From: JAKOWB01 sp038363005
Lineage (GTDB): Bacteria > Pseudomonadota > Alphaproteobacteria > Kiloniellales > JACOMY01
Length of the DNA: 64,000 nucleotides
Assembly: GCA_038363005.1 (NCBI GenBank)
Contig: JBBQBI010000001.1
Coordinates: 248,001 to 312,000 of the forward strand
Direction: 5' to 3'
In this document: in pieces, positions 37,963 to 45,975 of the stretch
How the letters are laid out: the number at the start of each line of letters is the position of its first letter
Numbering within the stretch: position 1 is the first letter of the stretch
Notes under the pieces: generated by a model
Told to the model about the DNA's origin: nothing
Database searches by the model: none
The model's input: the letters and a program-made list of their open reading frames with translations, nothing else
Translations under genes and position numbers: made by a program

Positions 37963-38922
37963 ATGCGGCTTTTCTTCCTGACCGCCACCCGGGTGGGCGA
38001 CGCGGTGCTGTCCAGCGGACTGCTGGGGCACCTGATTGACCGCCATCCGGGCGCCCGCGTCACCCTGGCGGTGGGACGGCCGGCGGCGCCGCTGTTCGAA
38101 CGGCTGCCAGGGCTGGAGCGCCTGATCGTGGTCGACAAGCGGCCACGTGGCGGTCACTGGCTGCGCCTGTGGGGGCAGGTCGCGGCGACGCGCTGGGACC
38201 TGGCGGTCGACCTGCGGGCCTCTGCCCTGACGCGCCTTGTGCTGGCACGGCGCCGGCTGATCGCCGGGCGGGCGGACGAGACGCTGCACCGCGTCGTGGA
38301 ACTGGCGCGCCTAGCCGGCATCGAGCCGCCGCCGGCGCCGCGTCTCTGGCTGGCACCGCAGGACCGCCAGGCGGCGGACGCGCTGCTGGCGGGACAGCGA
38401 GGATTCCTGGCGGTAGCGCCAACGGCGAACTGGCTGGGCAAGCAATGGCCGGCCGACCGCTTCGCCGCCGTCGCCCAGGCCCTGACGGCGCCGGGCGGGC
38501 CGCTGGCAGGGTGCCCGGTGGTGGTGTTCGGCGCCGCGGCGGAACGCAGCATGGCGGCGCCGCTGCTGCAGGCGACCCTGCCGGGCGGCCTGGTCGACCT
38601 GGTGGGGCGGACCGAGCTGCTGACCGCCGGGGCGGTCCTGGAGCGGGCGGCGCTGTTTTTGGGCAACGACTCTGGCCTTATGCACATGGCGGCGGCGGCC
38701 GGTGTGCCGACCCTGGGGCTCTTCGGGCCCACTTCGGACCTGCGCTATGCGCCCTGGGGCACCATCGCGCGCGCCCTGCGCACACCGGAAAGCCTGGTCG
38801 AGCTGCGAGGCAGGGCGGACTATCGCATCGACACTGACCGGAGTTTCATGACAAGCCTGACCGTCGAGCAGGTCACCGGGGCAGCCGTGCGGCTGCTGGC
38901 GGATACGAGGAGCAAGGCATGA
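37963..38922 (+). CDS. glycosyltransferase family 9 (heptosyltransferase-like)
   Basis: A 319-residue GT9 (GT-B fold) enzyme, as used in LPS core assembly. N-terminal LTATRVGDAVLSSGLLGHL and C-terminal FLGNDSGLMHMAAAAGVPTLGLFGPTS are the family blocks for acceptor and nucleotide-sugar binding; AVAPTANWLGKQWPADRF sits in the middle. Donor sugar is unknown. It overlaps the following DUF6165 gene by 4 bp and is part of a surface-glycan cluster with a second GT9 and a GT4 enzyme. Confidence 0.87.
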   Translation: MRLFFLTATRVGDAVLSSGLLGHLIDRHPGARVTLAVGRPAAPLFERLPGLERLIVVDKRPRGGHWLRLWGQVAATRWDLAVDLRASALTRLVLARRRLIAGRADETLHRVVELARLAGIEPPPAPRLWLAPQDRQAADALLAGQRGFLAVAPTANWLGKQWPADRFAAVAQALTAPGGPLAGCPVVVFGAAAERSMAAPLLQATLPGGLVDLVGRTELLTAGAVLERAALFLGNDSGLMHMAAAAGVPTLGLFGPTSDLRYAPWGTIARALRTPESLVELRGRADYRIDTDRSFMTSLTVEQVTGAAVRLLADTRSKA

Positions 38923-39314
38923 GCGAGCGCGTGCTGCTGGCGGAGATTTCGCCCGGCGAGCTGATCGACAAGATCACTATCCTGGAGATCAAGCAGGTGC
39001 GCATCGCCGATTCGGCCAAGCTGGCCAACGTGCGCTATGCGCTGACGAAGCTGCTGCAGACGCAAACCGCCGAATTGCCGCCCAAGCCGGCGCTGGCGGA
39101 CCTGACCGCCGAACTCAAGCAGGCCAACGAGGCACTGTGGGAGATCGAGGATCTGATCCGCGACTGCGAGCGCGCCGGCGACTTCGGGCCGCGCTTCATC
39201 GAGTTGGCGCGCAGTGTCTACCGGACGAACGATCGCCGCGCAGCGACCAAGAAGGCGATCGACCAGCTCTATGGTTCGGCGATGACGGAAGAGAAATCCT
39301 ACCAGGCCTACTAG
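38919..39314 (+). CDS. DUF6165 family protein
   Basis: A 131-residue helical protein whose beginning ISPGELIDKITILEIKQVRI matches my recollection of DUF6165. It is rich in charged helices (LTAELKQANEALWEIEDLI, RRAATKKAIDQLY). No enzymatic motif is seen. Its ATG overlaps the GT9 stop (ATGA), and the convergent second GT9 gene overlaps its end by 4 bp. The recurring association with GT9 genes suggests an accessory role in surface polysaccharide synthesis. Confidence 0.78.
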   Translation: MSERVLLAEISPGELIDKITILEIKQVRIADSAKLANVRYALTKLLQTQTAELPPKPALADLTAELKQANEALWEIEDLIRDCERAGDFGPRFIELARSVYRTNDRRAATKKAIDQLYGSAMTEEKSYQAY

Positions 39315-40219
39315 CGCGCGATCGCCAGCGCGGTGGCCAGCACTTCTTCGGCGGGCAGCTCGGCCAAGGGCACACGGTGCAGTACGCGCACGGCGTCGCC
39401 CAGCGGACGCTGCTTCTCCGGGTCGGTCGCCGGACCGACCAGCAGCACCACCGGACAACCGGCCAGGGCCGCCAGGTGAGTTGGCCCGCTGTCATTGCCG
39501 ATCACCACGGCGGCCTGGCGCGCCAGGCTGGCGATCTCGTCCAGGTTGGAGTCGATGTCGCGCACCGCGGGCACCGCGGCCTTCAGGCCGGCCGCCAGGT
39601 CGCGCTCGTCGGGGCCGCAGAGCAGCACCGGCGTCAGGCCTTGCTCGAGCAGCCCGCGGGCCAGCGTGGCGAAGCACGACAGTGGCCAGCGGCGGTCGAG
39701 ATTGGCTTTGGAGCTGCCGGGTGCCAGCAGGGCGAAGCGCGCCGGCAGGTCGTAGCGCGCGGTATCGGCGGCCAGGAAGCCGAGATCTGGAGCAGGCACG
39801 TTGGCGATGCCGGCGAGCCGCAGGAACTCTGCCTGGCGCTGACGGATCGGCTTGCGATCGCGCCGGCCGGCGTAGACCATGCCGGCCTGCGGCGTCACGC
39901 CGAAGGTTCGCGCCTGCTTCAGCAGCCCAAGATAGAGGTCGCTGCGCTGCGACCACTGCAGGTCATAGACCAGGTCAAAGGCGCCGCCGCGCAGCCGCTG
40001 GCGCAGGTCCAGCAGGGCGCCGATCTGCCACCAGCGCGGCCGGCGGTCGCCCCAGACGTCGTCGAACAGTCCGGTACGCTGCATCAGCGGTACGAAGCGC
40101 GCGCCGGTCAGCAGCACCAGGCGATCGCCAGCGTGGTGCCGGCGAATCGCCTGGAAGGCCGGCAATGCGAAGAAGAGGTCGCCGAGGGAGGAGAGCTTGA
40201 TGACAAGAATGTTGGCCAT
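39311..40219 (-). CDS. glycosyltransferase family 9 (second heptosyltransferase-like)
   Basis: A 302-residue GT9 enzyme. The canonical beginning ILVIKLSSLGDLFFALPAFQ sits right at the ATG (40219), APGSSKANLDRRWPL is the donor-region motif, and VIGNDSGPTHLAALAGCPVVLLVGPATDP closes the nucleotide-sugar site. The related GT9 upstream points the other way, so these are two different enzymes or transfer steps in the same glycan. Longer in-frame upstream sequence would run antisense to the GT4 gene and was excluded. Confidence 0.88.
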   Translation of the reverse strand: MANILVIKLSSLGDLFFALPAFQAIRRHHAGDRLVLLTGARFVPLMQRTGLFDDVWGDRRPRWWQIGALLDLRQRLRGGAFDLVYDLQWSQRSDLYLGLLKQARTFGVTPQAGMVYAGRRDRKPIRQRQAEFLRLAGIANVPAPDLGFLAADTARYDLPARFALLAPGSSKANLDRRWPLSCFATLARGLLEQGLTPVLLCGPDERDLAAGLKAAVPAVRDIDSNLDEIASLARQAAVVIGNDSGPTHLAALAGCPVVLLVGPATDPEKQRPLGDAVRVLHRVPLAELPAEEVLATALAIAR

Positions 40220-40279
40220 GCGGCCGGCACTATGCCAGCCGCCCTGTCGTCCGTCACCGCGCTGCGCTAAAAGGCAGGT

Positions 40280-41350
40280 GTGAGCGAACAAACCGACGGC
40301 AGTGGAATCCGCCTGCTTCAGACCCTGGCCGGCGCCGACCAGGGGGGCGCCGAGCTGTTCTTCGTGCGGCTGGCCGAGGCACTGGCCCGCGCTGGCGTGC
40401 AGCAGCAAGTGGTGATGCGCAACCATCCGGCGATGGTGGCGCGCTTGAAGGCCGCCGGCATCGCGGTCACCTTCGCGCGCTTCGGCGGTGCGCTGGATTT
40501 CTCCACCCGCCGGCTGATCCGCACCGTGGCCGGTGCGTTCCGGCCGCAGATCGCCCTGAGCTACATGAGCCGGGCCAGCAAGCTGACACCACGTGGTGGT
40601 TATCGCCTGGTGGCGCGGCTTGGTGGCTACTACGACCTGAAGTACTACCGCCACTGCGACCATCTGGTGGGGAACACGCCGGACCTGGTGGAGTACTTCG
40701 TGCGCGAAGGCTGGCCGCGCGAGCGCACCAGCCTGATCAGCAACTTTGTGGACGAGCGCCCGGGCGCACCGCTGCCGCGCGCCGCCTTCGACACGCCGGA
40801 GGGCGTGCCGCTGCTGGTGGCCGCCGGGCGGCTGCACGCCAACAAGGCCTTCGACACGCTGTTGCGGGCTATGGCCCTGATACCGGGCGCCTATCTGTGG
40901 CTGCTGGGCGAAGGGCCGGAGAGAGGCGCGCTGGAGACTCTGGCGCGGGAGCTGGGTATCGCCGAGCGGCTACGCATGCCGGGCTGGCAGGACGAGGTAC
41001 AGCCGGCGATCCGCGCCGCCGATGTCTTCCTGGTCCCGTCGCGCCACGAGCCGCTGGGCGCCGTGGTGCTGGAGGGCTGGATGGCCCGGCGTCCAGTGGT
41101 GGCCGCCGCCAGCCAGGGACCAAGCTGGTTGATCCGCGACGGCGAGAACGGTCTGCTGGTACCGGTCGATGCGCCGCAGGCGCTGGCCAGCGCGGTGCAG
41201 GCGCTGCTGGCCGATCCGGCGCGGGCCGCGCTGTTGGCCGCAGGCGGGCGGGCGGCACTGGAGAAAAACTTCACGGAGCGGGCCGTGGTCAGCCACTATC
41301 TGACCCTGTTCCAAACCTTGATCGCGACGAAGAGGGAGCAAAGACGGTGA
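40280..41350 (+). CDS. glycosyltransferase family 4 protein
   Basis: A 356-residue GT-B glycosyltransferase starting with GTG. The nucleotide-sugar domain shows LVAAGRLHANKAFDTLLRAM, LWLLGEGPERGALETLA, LRMPGWQDEVQPAIRAADVF and the retaining-enzyme E-x7-E block around SRHEPLGAVVLEGWMA. The N-terminal QTLAGADQGGAELFFVRLAEAL fits acceptor binding. It overlaps the downstream dihydroorotase-like gene by GTGA, so the two are translationally coupled despite unrelated functions. Confidence 0.85.
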   Translation: MSEQTDGSGIRLLQTLAGADQGGAELFFVRLAEALARAGVQQQVVMRNHPAMVARLKAAGIAVTFARFGGALDFSTRRLIRTVAGAFRPQIALSYMSRASKLTPRGGYRLVARLGGYYDLKYYRHCDHLVGNTPDLVEYFVREGWPRERTSLISNFVDERPGAPLPRAAFDTPEGVPLLVAAGRLHANKAFDTLLRAMALIPGAYLWLLGEGPERGALETLARELGIAERLRMPGWQDEVQPAIRAADVFLVPSRHEPLGAVVLEGWMARRPVVAAASQGPSWLIRDGENGLLVPVDAPQALASAVQALLADPARAALLAAGGRAALEKNFTERAVVSHYLTLFQTLIATKREQRR

Positions 41351-42675
41351 GCGAAAGCTTTGATCTGCTGCTGAGCGGCGGCCAAGCCTTCACCCCTGGC
41401 GGGCTGGTCGAGGCGGATATCGGCATCCGCGACGGCCGGATCGTGGCAATTGGCGCGCTGGGCGGCGCGCCGGCAGCCGAGCGGCTGGACCTCAAAGGCC
41501 TGGTGGCGCTACCCGGCGTGATCGACACGCAGGTGCACTTCCGCGAACCGGGACTGGAACACAAGGAGGACCTGGAGAGCGGTACGCGCGCGGCGGTGTT
41601 GGGCGGGGTTACGGCGATCTTCGAAATGCCGAACACCAAGCCATCGACGCTGACCGCCGCCGACATGGCGGACAAGGTGCGGCGCGGTGTTGGGCGGGCG
41701 TGGTGCGACTATGCCTTCTTCATGGGAGCGGCGGACGAGAATGCCGCCGAACTCGGCAAGCTGGAGCTGTTGCCCGGCTGCTCCGGCGTCAAGGTCTTCA
41801 TGGGTTCCTCGACGGGTAGCCTGCTGGTCGAGGACGACGAGCTGCTGCTGGAGGTGCTGCGCAACGGCCGCCGCCGCGTGGCGATCCATGCCGAGGACGA
41901 GCCGCGGCTGCGCGAGCGCATGGCATTGGCGCGCGAAGGCGGGCCGAAGCAGCACCCGGTCTGGCGCGACGTGGAGACAGCGCGCAAGGCGACCGAGCGG
42001 GTGATCCGCTTAGCGCGCAAGGCCGGGCGGCGGGTGCACATCCTGCATATCACCACGGCCGAGGAGATCCCGCTGATCGCCGCGGCGCACGACTTCGTCA
42101 CCATGGAGGTGACGCCGCAGCACCTGACCCTGGCGGCGCCGGAGTGCTACGAGCGTCTGGGCACGTTGGCGCAGATGAACCCGCCGATTCGCGAGGCACG
42201 CCACCGCGAGGCGCTGTGGGCGGCCGTGGCCAGCGGCCAGGTCGACGTGATCGGCAGCGACCATGCGCCCCATACGCTGGAAGAGAAGCAGCGCGACTAT
42301 CCGGCGACCCCGAGCGGCATGCCGGGCGTGCAGACCCTGCTGCCGCTGATGCTGGACCACCTGAACGCCGGTCGCCTAAGCCTGGCGCGGCTGGTCGACC
42401 TGACCTCGGCCGGGGCGCAGCGCATCTACAACATCGCCGGCAAGGGGCGGCTGGCGCCGGGCTATGACGGCGACGTGACGGTGGTGGACCTGAAGGCCAA
42501 GCGCACGATCGAGAAATCCTGGCTGGCATCGAAGTGCGGCTGGTCGCCCTTCGAGGGCATGGCGGTGACTGGCTGGCCCAAGGCCACCATCATCCGGGGA
42601 CGGGTGGTCATGCGCGAGGACGAGTTGACCGGCCCGCCTCACGGGCAGAGCGTCCGCTTCCTGGAGACGCTGTAG
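41347..42675 (+). CDS. dihydroorotase / amidohydrolase family enzyme with atypical metal site
   Basis: A 442-residue class I dihydroorotase-like amidohydrolase (GTG start). Most metal-site elements are present: the carbamylatable lysine in SGVKVFMGSSTG, His in VAIHAEDE, His in HILHITT and Asp in GSDHAPHT. The usual HxH after strand 1 is, however, Gln-Val-His64 in IDTQVHFREPG, so one canonical ligand is replaced. Related alphaproteobacterial proteins may share this. It could still be a dihydroorotase in pyrimidine synthesis or act on another cyclic amide. Neighbours give no pathway clue. Confidence 0.8.
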   Translation: MSESFDLLLSGGQAFTPGGLVEADIGIRDGRIVAIGALGGAPAAERLDLKGLVALPGVIDTQVHFREPGLEHKEDLESGTRAAVLGGVTAIFEMPNTKPSTLTAADMADKVRRGVGRAWCDYAFFMGAADENAAELGKLELLPGCSGVKVFMGSSTGSLLVEDDELLLEVLRNGRRRVAIHAEDEPRLRERMALAREGGPKQHPVWRDVETARKATERVIRLARKAGRRVHILHITTAEEIPLIAAAHDFVTMEVTPQHLTLAAPECYERLGTLAQMNPPIREARHREALWAAVASGQVDVIGSDHAPHTLEEKQRDYPATPSGMPGVQTLLPLMLDHLNAGRLSLARLVDLTSAGAQRIYNIAGKGRLAPGYDGDVTVVDLKAKRTIEKSWLASKCGWSPFEGMAVTGWPKATIIRGRVVMREDELTGPPHGQSVRFLETL

Positions 42676-43290
42676 ATGCGTGCCCGGCACCTGCGCTATG
42701 CCGACCTGAAGCCGACGCCCTGGAAAAGCGGCGGCGGCGTGACGCGCGAGATCGCCGTCGGCCCGGACGGAGCCGGCAGCGGCGACGATTTCCTCTGGCG
42801 CCTGTCGATCGCCGAGGTGGCGACACCGGGCCCTTTTTCAGTGTTTCCCGGCGTCGACCGCACGCTGACGGTGCTGGAGGGCGCCGGCATCAAGCTCGAC
42901 TTTGCCGAGGGCGACGACTTGGTGATCGACGTGAAGTGGCGGCCGGCCAGCTTCGACGGTGGACGTGCCTGCGACGGCAAGCTGATCGGCGGACCAGTTA
43001 CCGACTTCAACGTCATGACACGTCGGCCGAGCGTGTCGCACCGCGTGCGTTTTGTGAAGTTGAGCGACGAGACCCTGACGGAAAGCCTGGAAAACGAGGT
43101 CACGGCGCTGTTGCTGCTAAGCGGCGAGGTCGTGGTGGAGACTGGTGGGGTCCGCGCCGCCCTGGCGCCGCGCGACTGCTTCCTGGTGGAGCATGCCGTC
43201 GGCGAGGCGGGTAGCTGGCGTGTGATCTGCGCCAGCAATGCCGCGGCGCTGTTGGTGGAGATCGACCTCTCGACGGCACCCAAGCCGTGA
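42676..43290 (+). CDS. HutD/Ves family protein
   Basis: A 204-residue cupin-fold HutD-type protein. Characteristic blocks are PTPWKSGGGVTREIAVGP, WRLSIAEVATPGPFSVFPGVDRTLTVLEG, and GGPVTDFNVMTRR. HutD is linked to histidine utilisation in some bacteria, but no hut gene is visible here; the molecular role is unclear. The ATG follows the stop of the dihydroorotase-like gene with no gap. Confidence 0.85.
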   Translation: MRARHLRYADLKPTPWKSGGGVTREIAVGPDGAGSGDDFLWRLSIAEVATPGPFSVFPGVDRTLTVLEGAGIKLDFAEGDDLVIDVKWRPASFDGGRACDGKLIGGPVTDFNVMTRRPSVSHRVRFVKLSDETLTESLENEVTALLLLSGEVVVETGGVRAALAPRDCFLVEHAVGEAGSWRVICASNAAALLVEIDLSTAPKP

Positions 43291-43310
43291 TCCAAGGTTC
43301 AACCTGAAGC

Positions 43311-44111
43311 CTACTCCGGTTTGAAGATCAATCCGGCGGTGGTGAAGCCGCCGTCGACGGCCAGCGTGTGGCCGTTTACGTAGGCGGCGGCGTCGGAGCA
43401 GAGGTAGACGACGGCGGCGGCGATCTCCTCGGGCAGACCATAGCGCCGGAGCGGCACGGTGGCATCCCAGGCGGCGCGGGTAGCGGGGCTATGAACGCGC
43501 CGGGTCAGCGGCGTCTCGACCGGACCCGGTGCTACGGCGTTGACCGTGATGCCGAGCGGCCCCAGCTCCACAGCCAACACCTGGGTCAGCGAGATCAGGC
43601 CGCCCTTGGTGGCGCCATAGGCGGCGCGCCCGGCGTTGCCGCGCAGGCCGGAGACGGAGGCGATGTTGACGATGCGGGCGCCGTCCTGCCGGCCGGCCGC
43701 GATCCCCGCTGCCATGAAACGGGCCGCGCGTTGCGTCAACTCAAACACCGCCGTCAGATTGACCTGGAGGATAGAGTCCCATTCCGCGCGGGACATCTGC
43801 AGGAAAGCTGTCTGCTGGCCGATGCCGGCATTGTTGACCAGGATCCGCAGCGGCTGGTCGCCGGCGAAGGCCAGGGCGAAGAGACGATCCAGCGCCGCCG
43901 GATCCGTCAGATCCAGCCGATGCGGCTCGATCCGGCCCGGCAGATGGCGGGCGGCGGCCAGGGTCTCCTCCAGTCCCTGGTGATTGAGATCGAGCGCCAG
44001 GACCTGATCGCCCACCCCTGCCAGCGCCAGGCTGATGGCCCGGCCGATGCCTGAGCCCGCACCGGTGACCAGCGCAACCCTGCCCGTCGGGGTGGCCCCC
44101 TGCCGTTGCAT
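43311..44111 (-). CDS. SDR family oxidoreductase
   Basis: A 266-residue classical short-chain dehydrogenase/reductase: cofactor loop TGAGSGIGRAIS, NNAGIG, catalytic serine in NIASVSG and YxxxK in YGATKGG. The C-terminal YVNGHTLAVDGGFTTAG is standard for the class. ATG preceded by GGGAGG. It is divergent from a thiolase, suggesting a fatty- or branched-acid hydroxyacyl step, but the substrate is not defined. Confidence 0.85.
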   Translation of the reverse strand: MQRQGATPTGRVALVTGAGSGIGRAISLALAGVGDQVLALDLNHQGLEETLAAARHLPGRIEPHRLDLTDPAALDRLFALAFAGDQPLRILVNNAGIGQQTAFLQMSRAEWDSILQVNLTAVFELTQRAARFMAAGIAAGRQDGARIVNIASVSGLRGNAGRAAYGATKGGLISLTQVLAVELGPLGITVNAVAPGPVETPLTRRVHSPATRAAWDATVPLRRYGLPEEIAAAVVYLCSDAAAYVNGHTLAVDGGFTTAGLIFKPE

Positions 44112-44198
44112 CCGCTCCCTCCCGGGGCTATGTCAAAGCCCAGTTCCCTGACCCCAGGCAGCCCCAGGGGCCGCCTCTCCGCGCGGAAGGATCCTATC

Positions 44199-45368
44199 AT
44201 GAGCGCCTGCATCGTCGGTTGGAGCCACACGCCTTTCGGCAAGCACGAGGGCGAGGACGTCGAGAGCCTGATCGCCAAGGTCGCCACCCAGGCGGTGGCC
44301 GACGCTGGCCTGGAGATCGAGGACATCGACGAGATCATGCTGGGTACCTACAGCGAGGGTTTCTCGCCGCAGGGCTTCCCGGCGTCGCTGGTGCTGCAAG
44401 CGGACGAGCGCTTCCGCTTCAAGCCGGCGACCCACATCGAGAACGCCTGCGCCACCGGCTCGGCCGCCATCATGCAAGGCATCAAGTCGATCCGCGCCAA
44501 GGACGCCCGCTTCGTGCTGGCGGTCGGCGTCGAGAAGATGACGGCGCTGCCGGGCGACGAGATCGGCAAGACGCTGCTGAAGGCGGCCTACCTGAAGGAA
44601 GAGGGCAACATCCAGGGCGGCTTTGCCGGGGTGTTCGGGCAGATCGCCGGCCAGTACTTCCAGAAGTACGGCGACCAGTCGGACGCACTGGCGATGATCG
44701 CCGCGAAGAACCACAAGAACGGCGTGAGCAATCCCTGGGCGCAGATGCGCAAGGACCTGGGCTTCGAGTTCTGTCGCCAGGAATCGGAGAAGAACCCCTT
44801 CGTCGCCGGGCCGCTTAAGCGCACCGACTGTTCGCTGGTGTCCGATGGTGCCGCCGCCGTGGTGCTGACCGACATGCAGACGGCGCTGCGCATGAAGAAG
44901 GCCATCGCCTTCCGCTCCATGCAGCACGTGCAGGACTTCCTGCCGCTCAGCAAGCGCGACATCCTGCAGTTCGAAGGCTGCGCGCGCGGCTGGAAGCAGG
45001 CGCATGCCGAGGCCGGCACCACCATCGACGACCTTTCGTTCGTCGAGACGCACGACTGCTTCACCATCGCCGAACTGATCGAGTACGAGGCCATGGGCCT
45101 GACCAAGCCAGGCCAGGGTGCCACGGCGATCAAGGAAGGCTGGGTGCTGAAGGACGGCAAGCTGCCGATCAACGCCTCGGGCGGCCTGAAGTCCAAGGGG
45201 CACCCGATCGGCGCCACCGGCGTCTCCATGCACATCCTGTCGTCGATGCAGCTGCTGGGCCAGGCCGGCGGCATGCAGGTGAAGGACGCCAAGCTGGGCG
45301 GCATCTTCAACATGGGCGGCTCGGCCGTCGCCAACTACGTCTCGATCCTCGAGCCGCTGCGGGGCTGA
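44199..45368 (+). CDS. thiolase family protein (SCP-x/lipid-transfer type)
   Basis: A 389-residue thiolase-fold protein. The nucleophile is Cys84 in ENACATGSAAI; the second catalytic part is SFVETHDCFTIAELIEYEAMG and GHPIGATGVSMHIL. The shape, with a His in the THDCF block, fits the SCP-x/acetyl-CoA acetyltransferase branch that often works with a DUF35 OB-fold partner, not seen here. ATG 44199 follows GGAAGG. Acts probably in cleavage of beta-ketoacyl-CoA or in a condensation; substrate unknown. Confidence 0.83.
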   Translation: MSACIVGWSHTPFGKHEGEDVESLIAKVATQAVADAGLEIEDIDEIMLGTYSEGFSPQGFPASLVLQADERFRFKPATHIENACATGSAAIMQGIKSIRAKDARFVLAVGVEKMTALPGDEIGKTLLKAAYLKEEGNIQGGFAGVFGQIAGQYFQKYGDQSDALAMIAAKNHKNGVSNPWAQMRKDLGFEFCRQESEKNPFVAGPLKRTDCSLVSDGAAAVVLTDMQTALRMKKAIAFRSMQHVQDFLPLSKRDILQFEGCARGWKQAHAEAGTTIDDLSFVETHDCFTIAELIEYEAMGLTKPGQGATAIKEGWVLKDGKLPINASGGLKSKGHPIGATGVSMHILSSMQLLGQAGGMQVKDAKLGGIFNMGGSAVANYVSILEPLRG

Positions 45369-45390
45369 GGACGGGATTTTCCGTTGTCGG

Positions 45391-45430
45391 ACGGCGGGGT
45401 GTGGTGACGCGCCCCGCCGTTCTGCTTTTT
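45391..45430 (+). terminator. rho-independent terminator after thiolase
   Basis: ACGGCGGGG (45391-45399) pairs with CCCCGCCGT (45412-45420); TTTTT follows five bases on. It lies between the convergent thiolase and secreted-protein genes. Confidence 0.75.
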
Positions 45431-45434
45431 GGGC

Positions 45435-45860
45435 TCAGCTGTCCGGGGTGCAACCAGTGATCTGCAGCAGGTCGAGGCCGCTGGGTTCGATGCGGCCGAG
45501 GCTGATGGCGCGGAGCGCGGTGTCGATCGCCAGGGCATGGTCGCGGCCGGCGTAGTTGGCCGGCAATGGATGGTTCTCCAGCGTCGCCATGCCGAAGAGC
45601 AGCGTTGCGACCGCTCCCAGGTTGTGTTCGGGCGAGGCGGCAAAGACGCCGGACTGGCAGAACTCGCCCTGGCAGAGCTCAACCTGCCCCTGCGCCCAGT
45701 CGAGGATCAGGACGAAGGGCTCAACCACGCTGCTTACGCAGGCGCCGGCGGCATCGCAGTAGACATGCGTGGCCTTGGTGCAGTGCCAGTCGGGTTGCTC
45801 GGCGCTGGCGGGCGCGCTGGCGAGCAGCAGGAGGGCGAGGGTCGCTGAGCTGCGGTGCAT
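45435..45860 (-). CDS. small secreted cysteine-containing protein
   Basis: A 141-residue protein with a clear signal peptide (MHRSSATLALLLLASAPASA, cleavage after residue 20). The mature part has six or more cysteines (HCTKATHVYCDAAGAC, ELCQGEFC, ITGC), suggesting periplasmic disulfide bonds. I do not recognise a family. I used the ATG at 45860 because the signal peptide begins there; longer in-frame sequence lacks conserved features. It is convergent with the thiolase gene and divergent from the acyl-CoA synthetase gene. Confidence 0.68.
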   Translation of the reverse strand: MHRSSATLALLLLASAPASAEQPDWHCTKATHVYCDAAGACVSSVVEPFVLILDWAQGQVELCQGEFCQSGVFAASPEHNLGAVATLLFGMATLENHPLPANYAGRDHALAIDTALRAISLGRIEPSGLDLLQITGCTPDS

Positions 45861-45975
45861 GCGCCCAAGGCTGGCGGCCAATCGCGGCGGCTTGGTGGCG
45901 GTCGGGGCCGGTCTTTTGTATACACGAGCAAAGGCGGCGGGGTGTCGTCGCCGAAGCTGACAAGCGGGGAACGGC

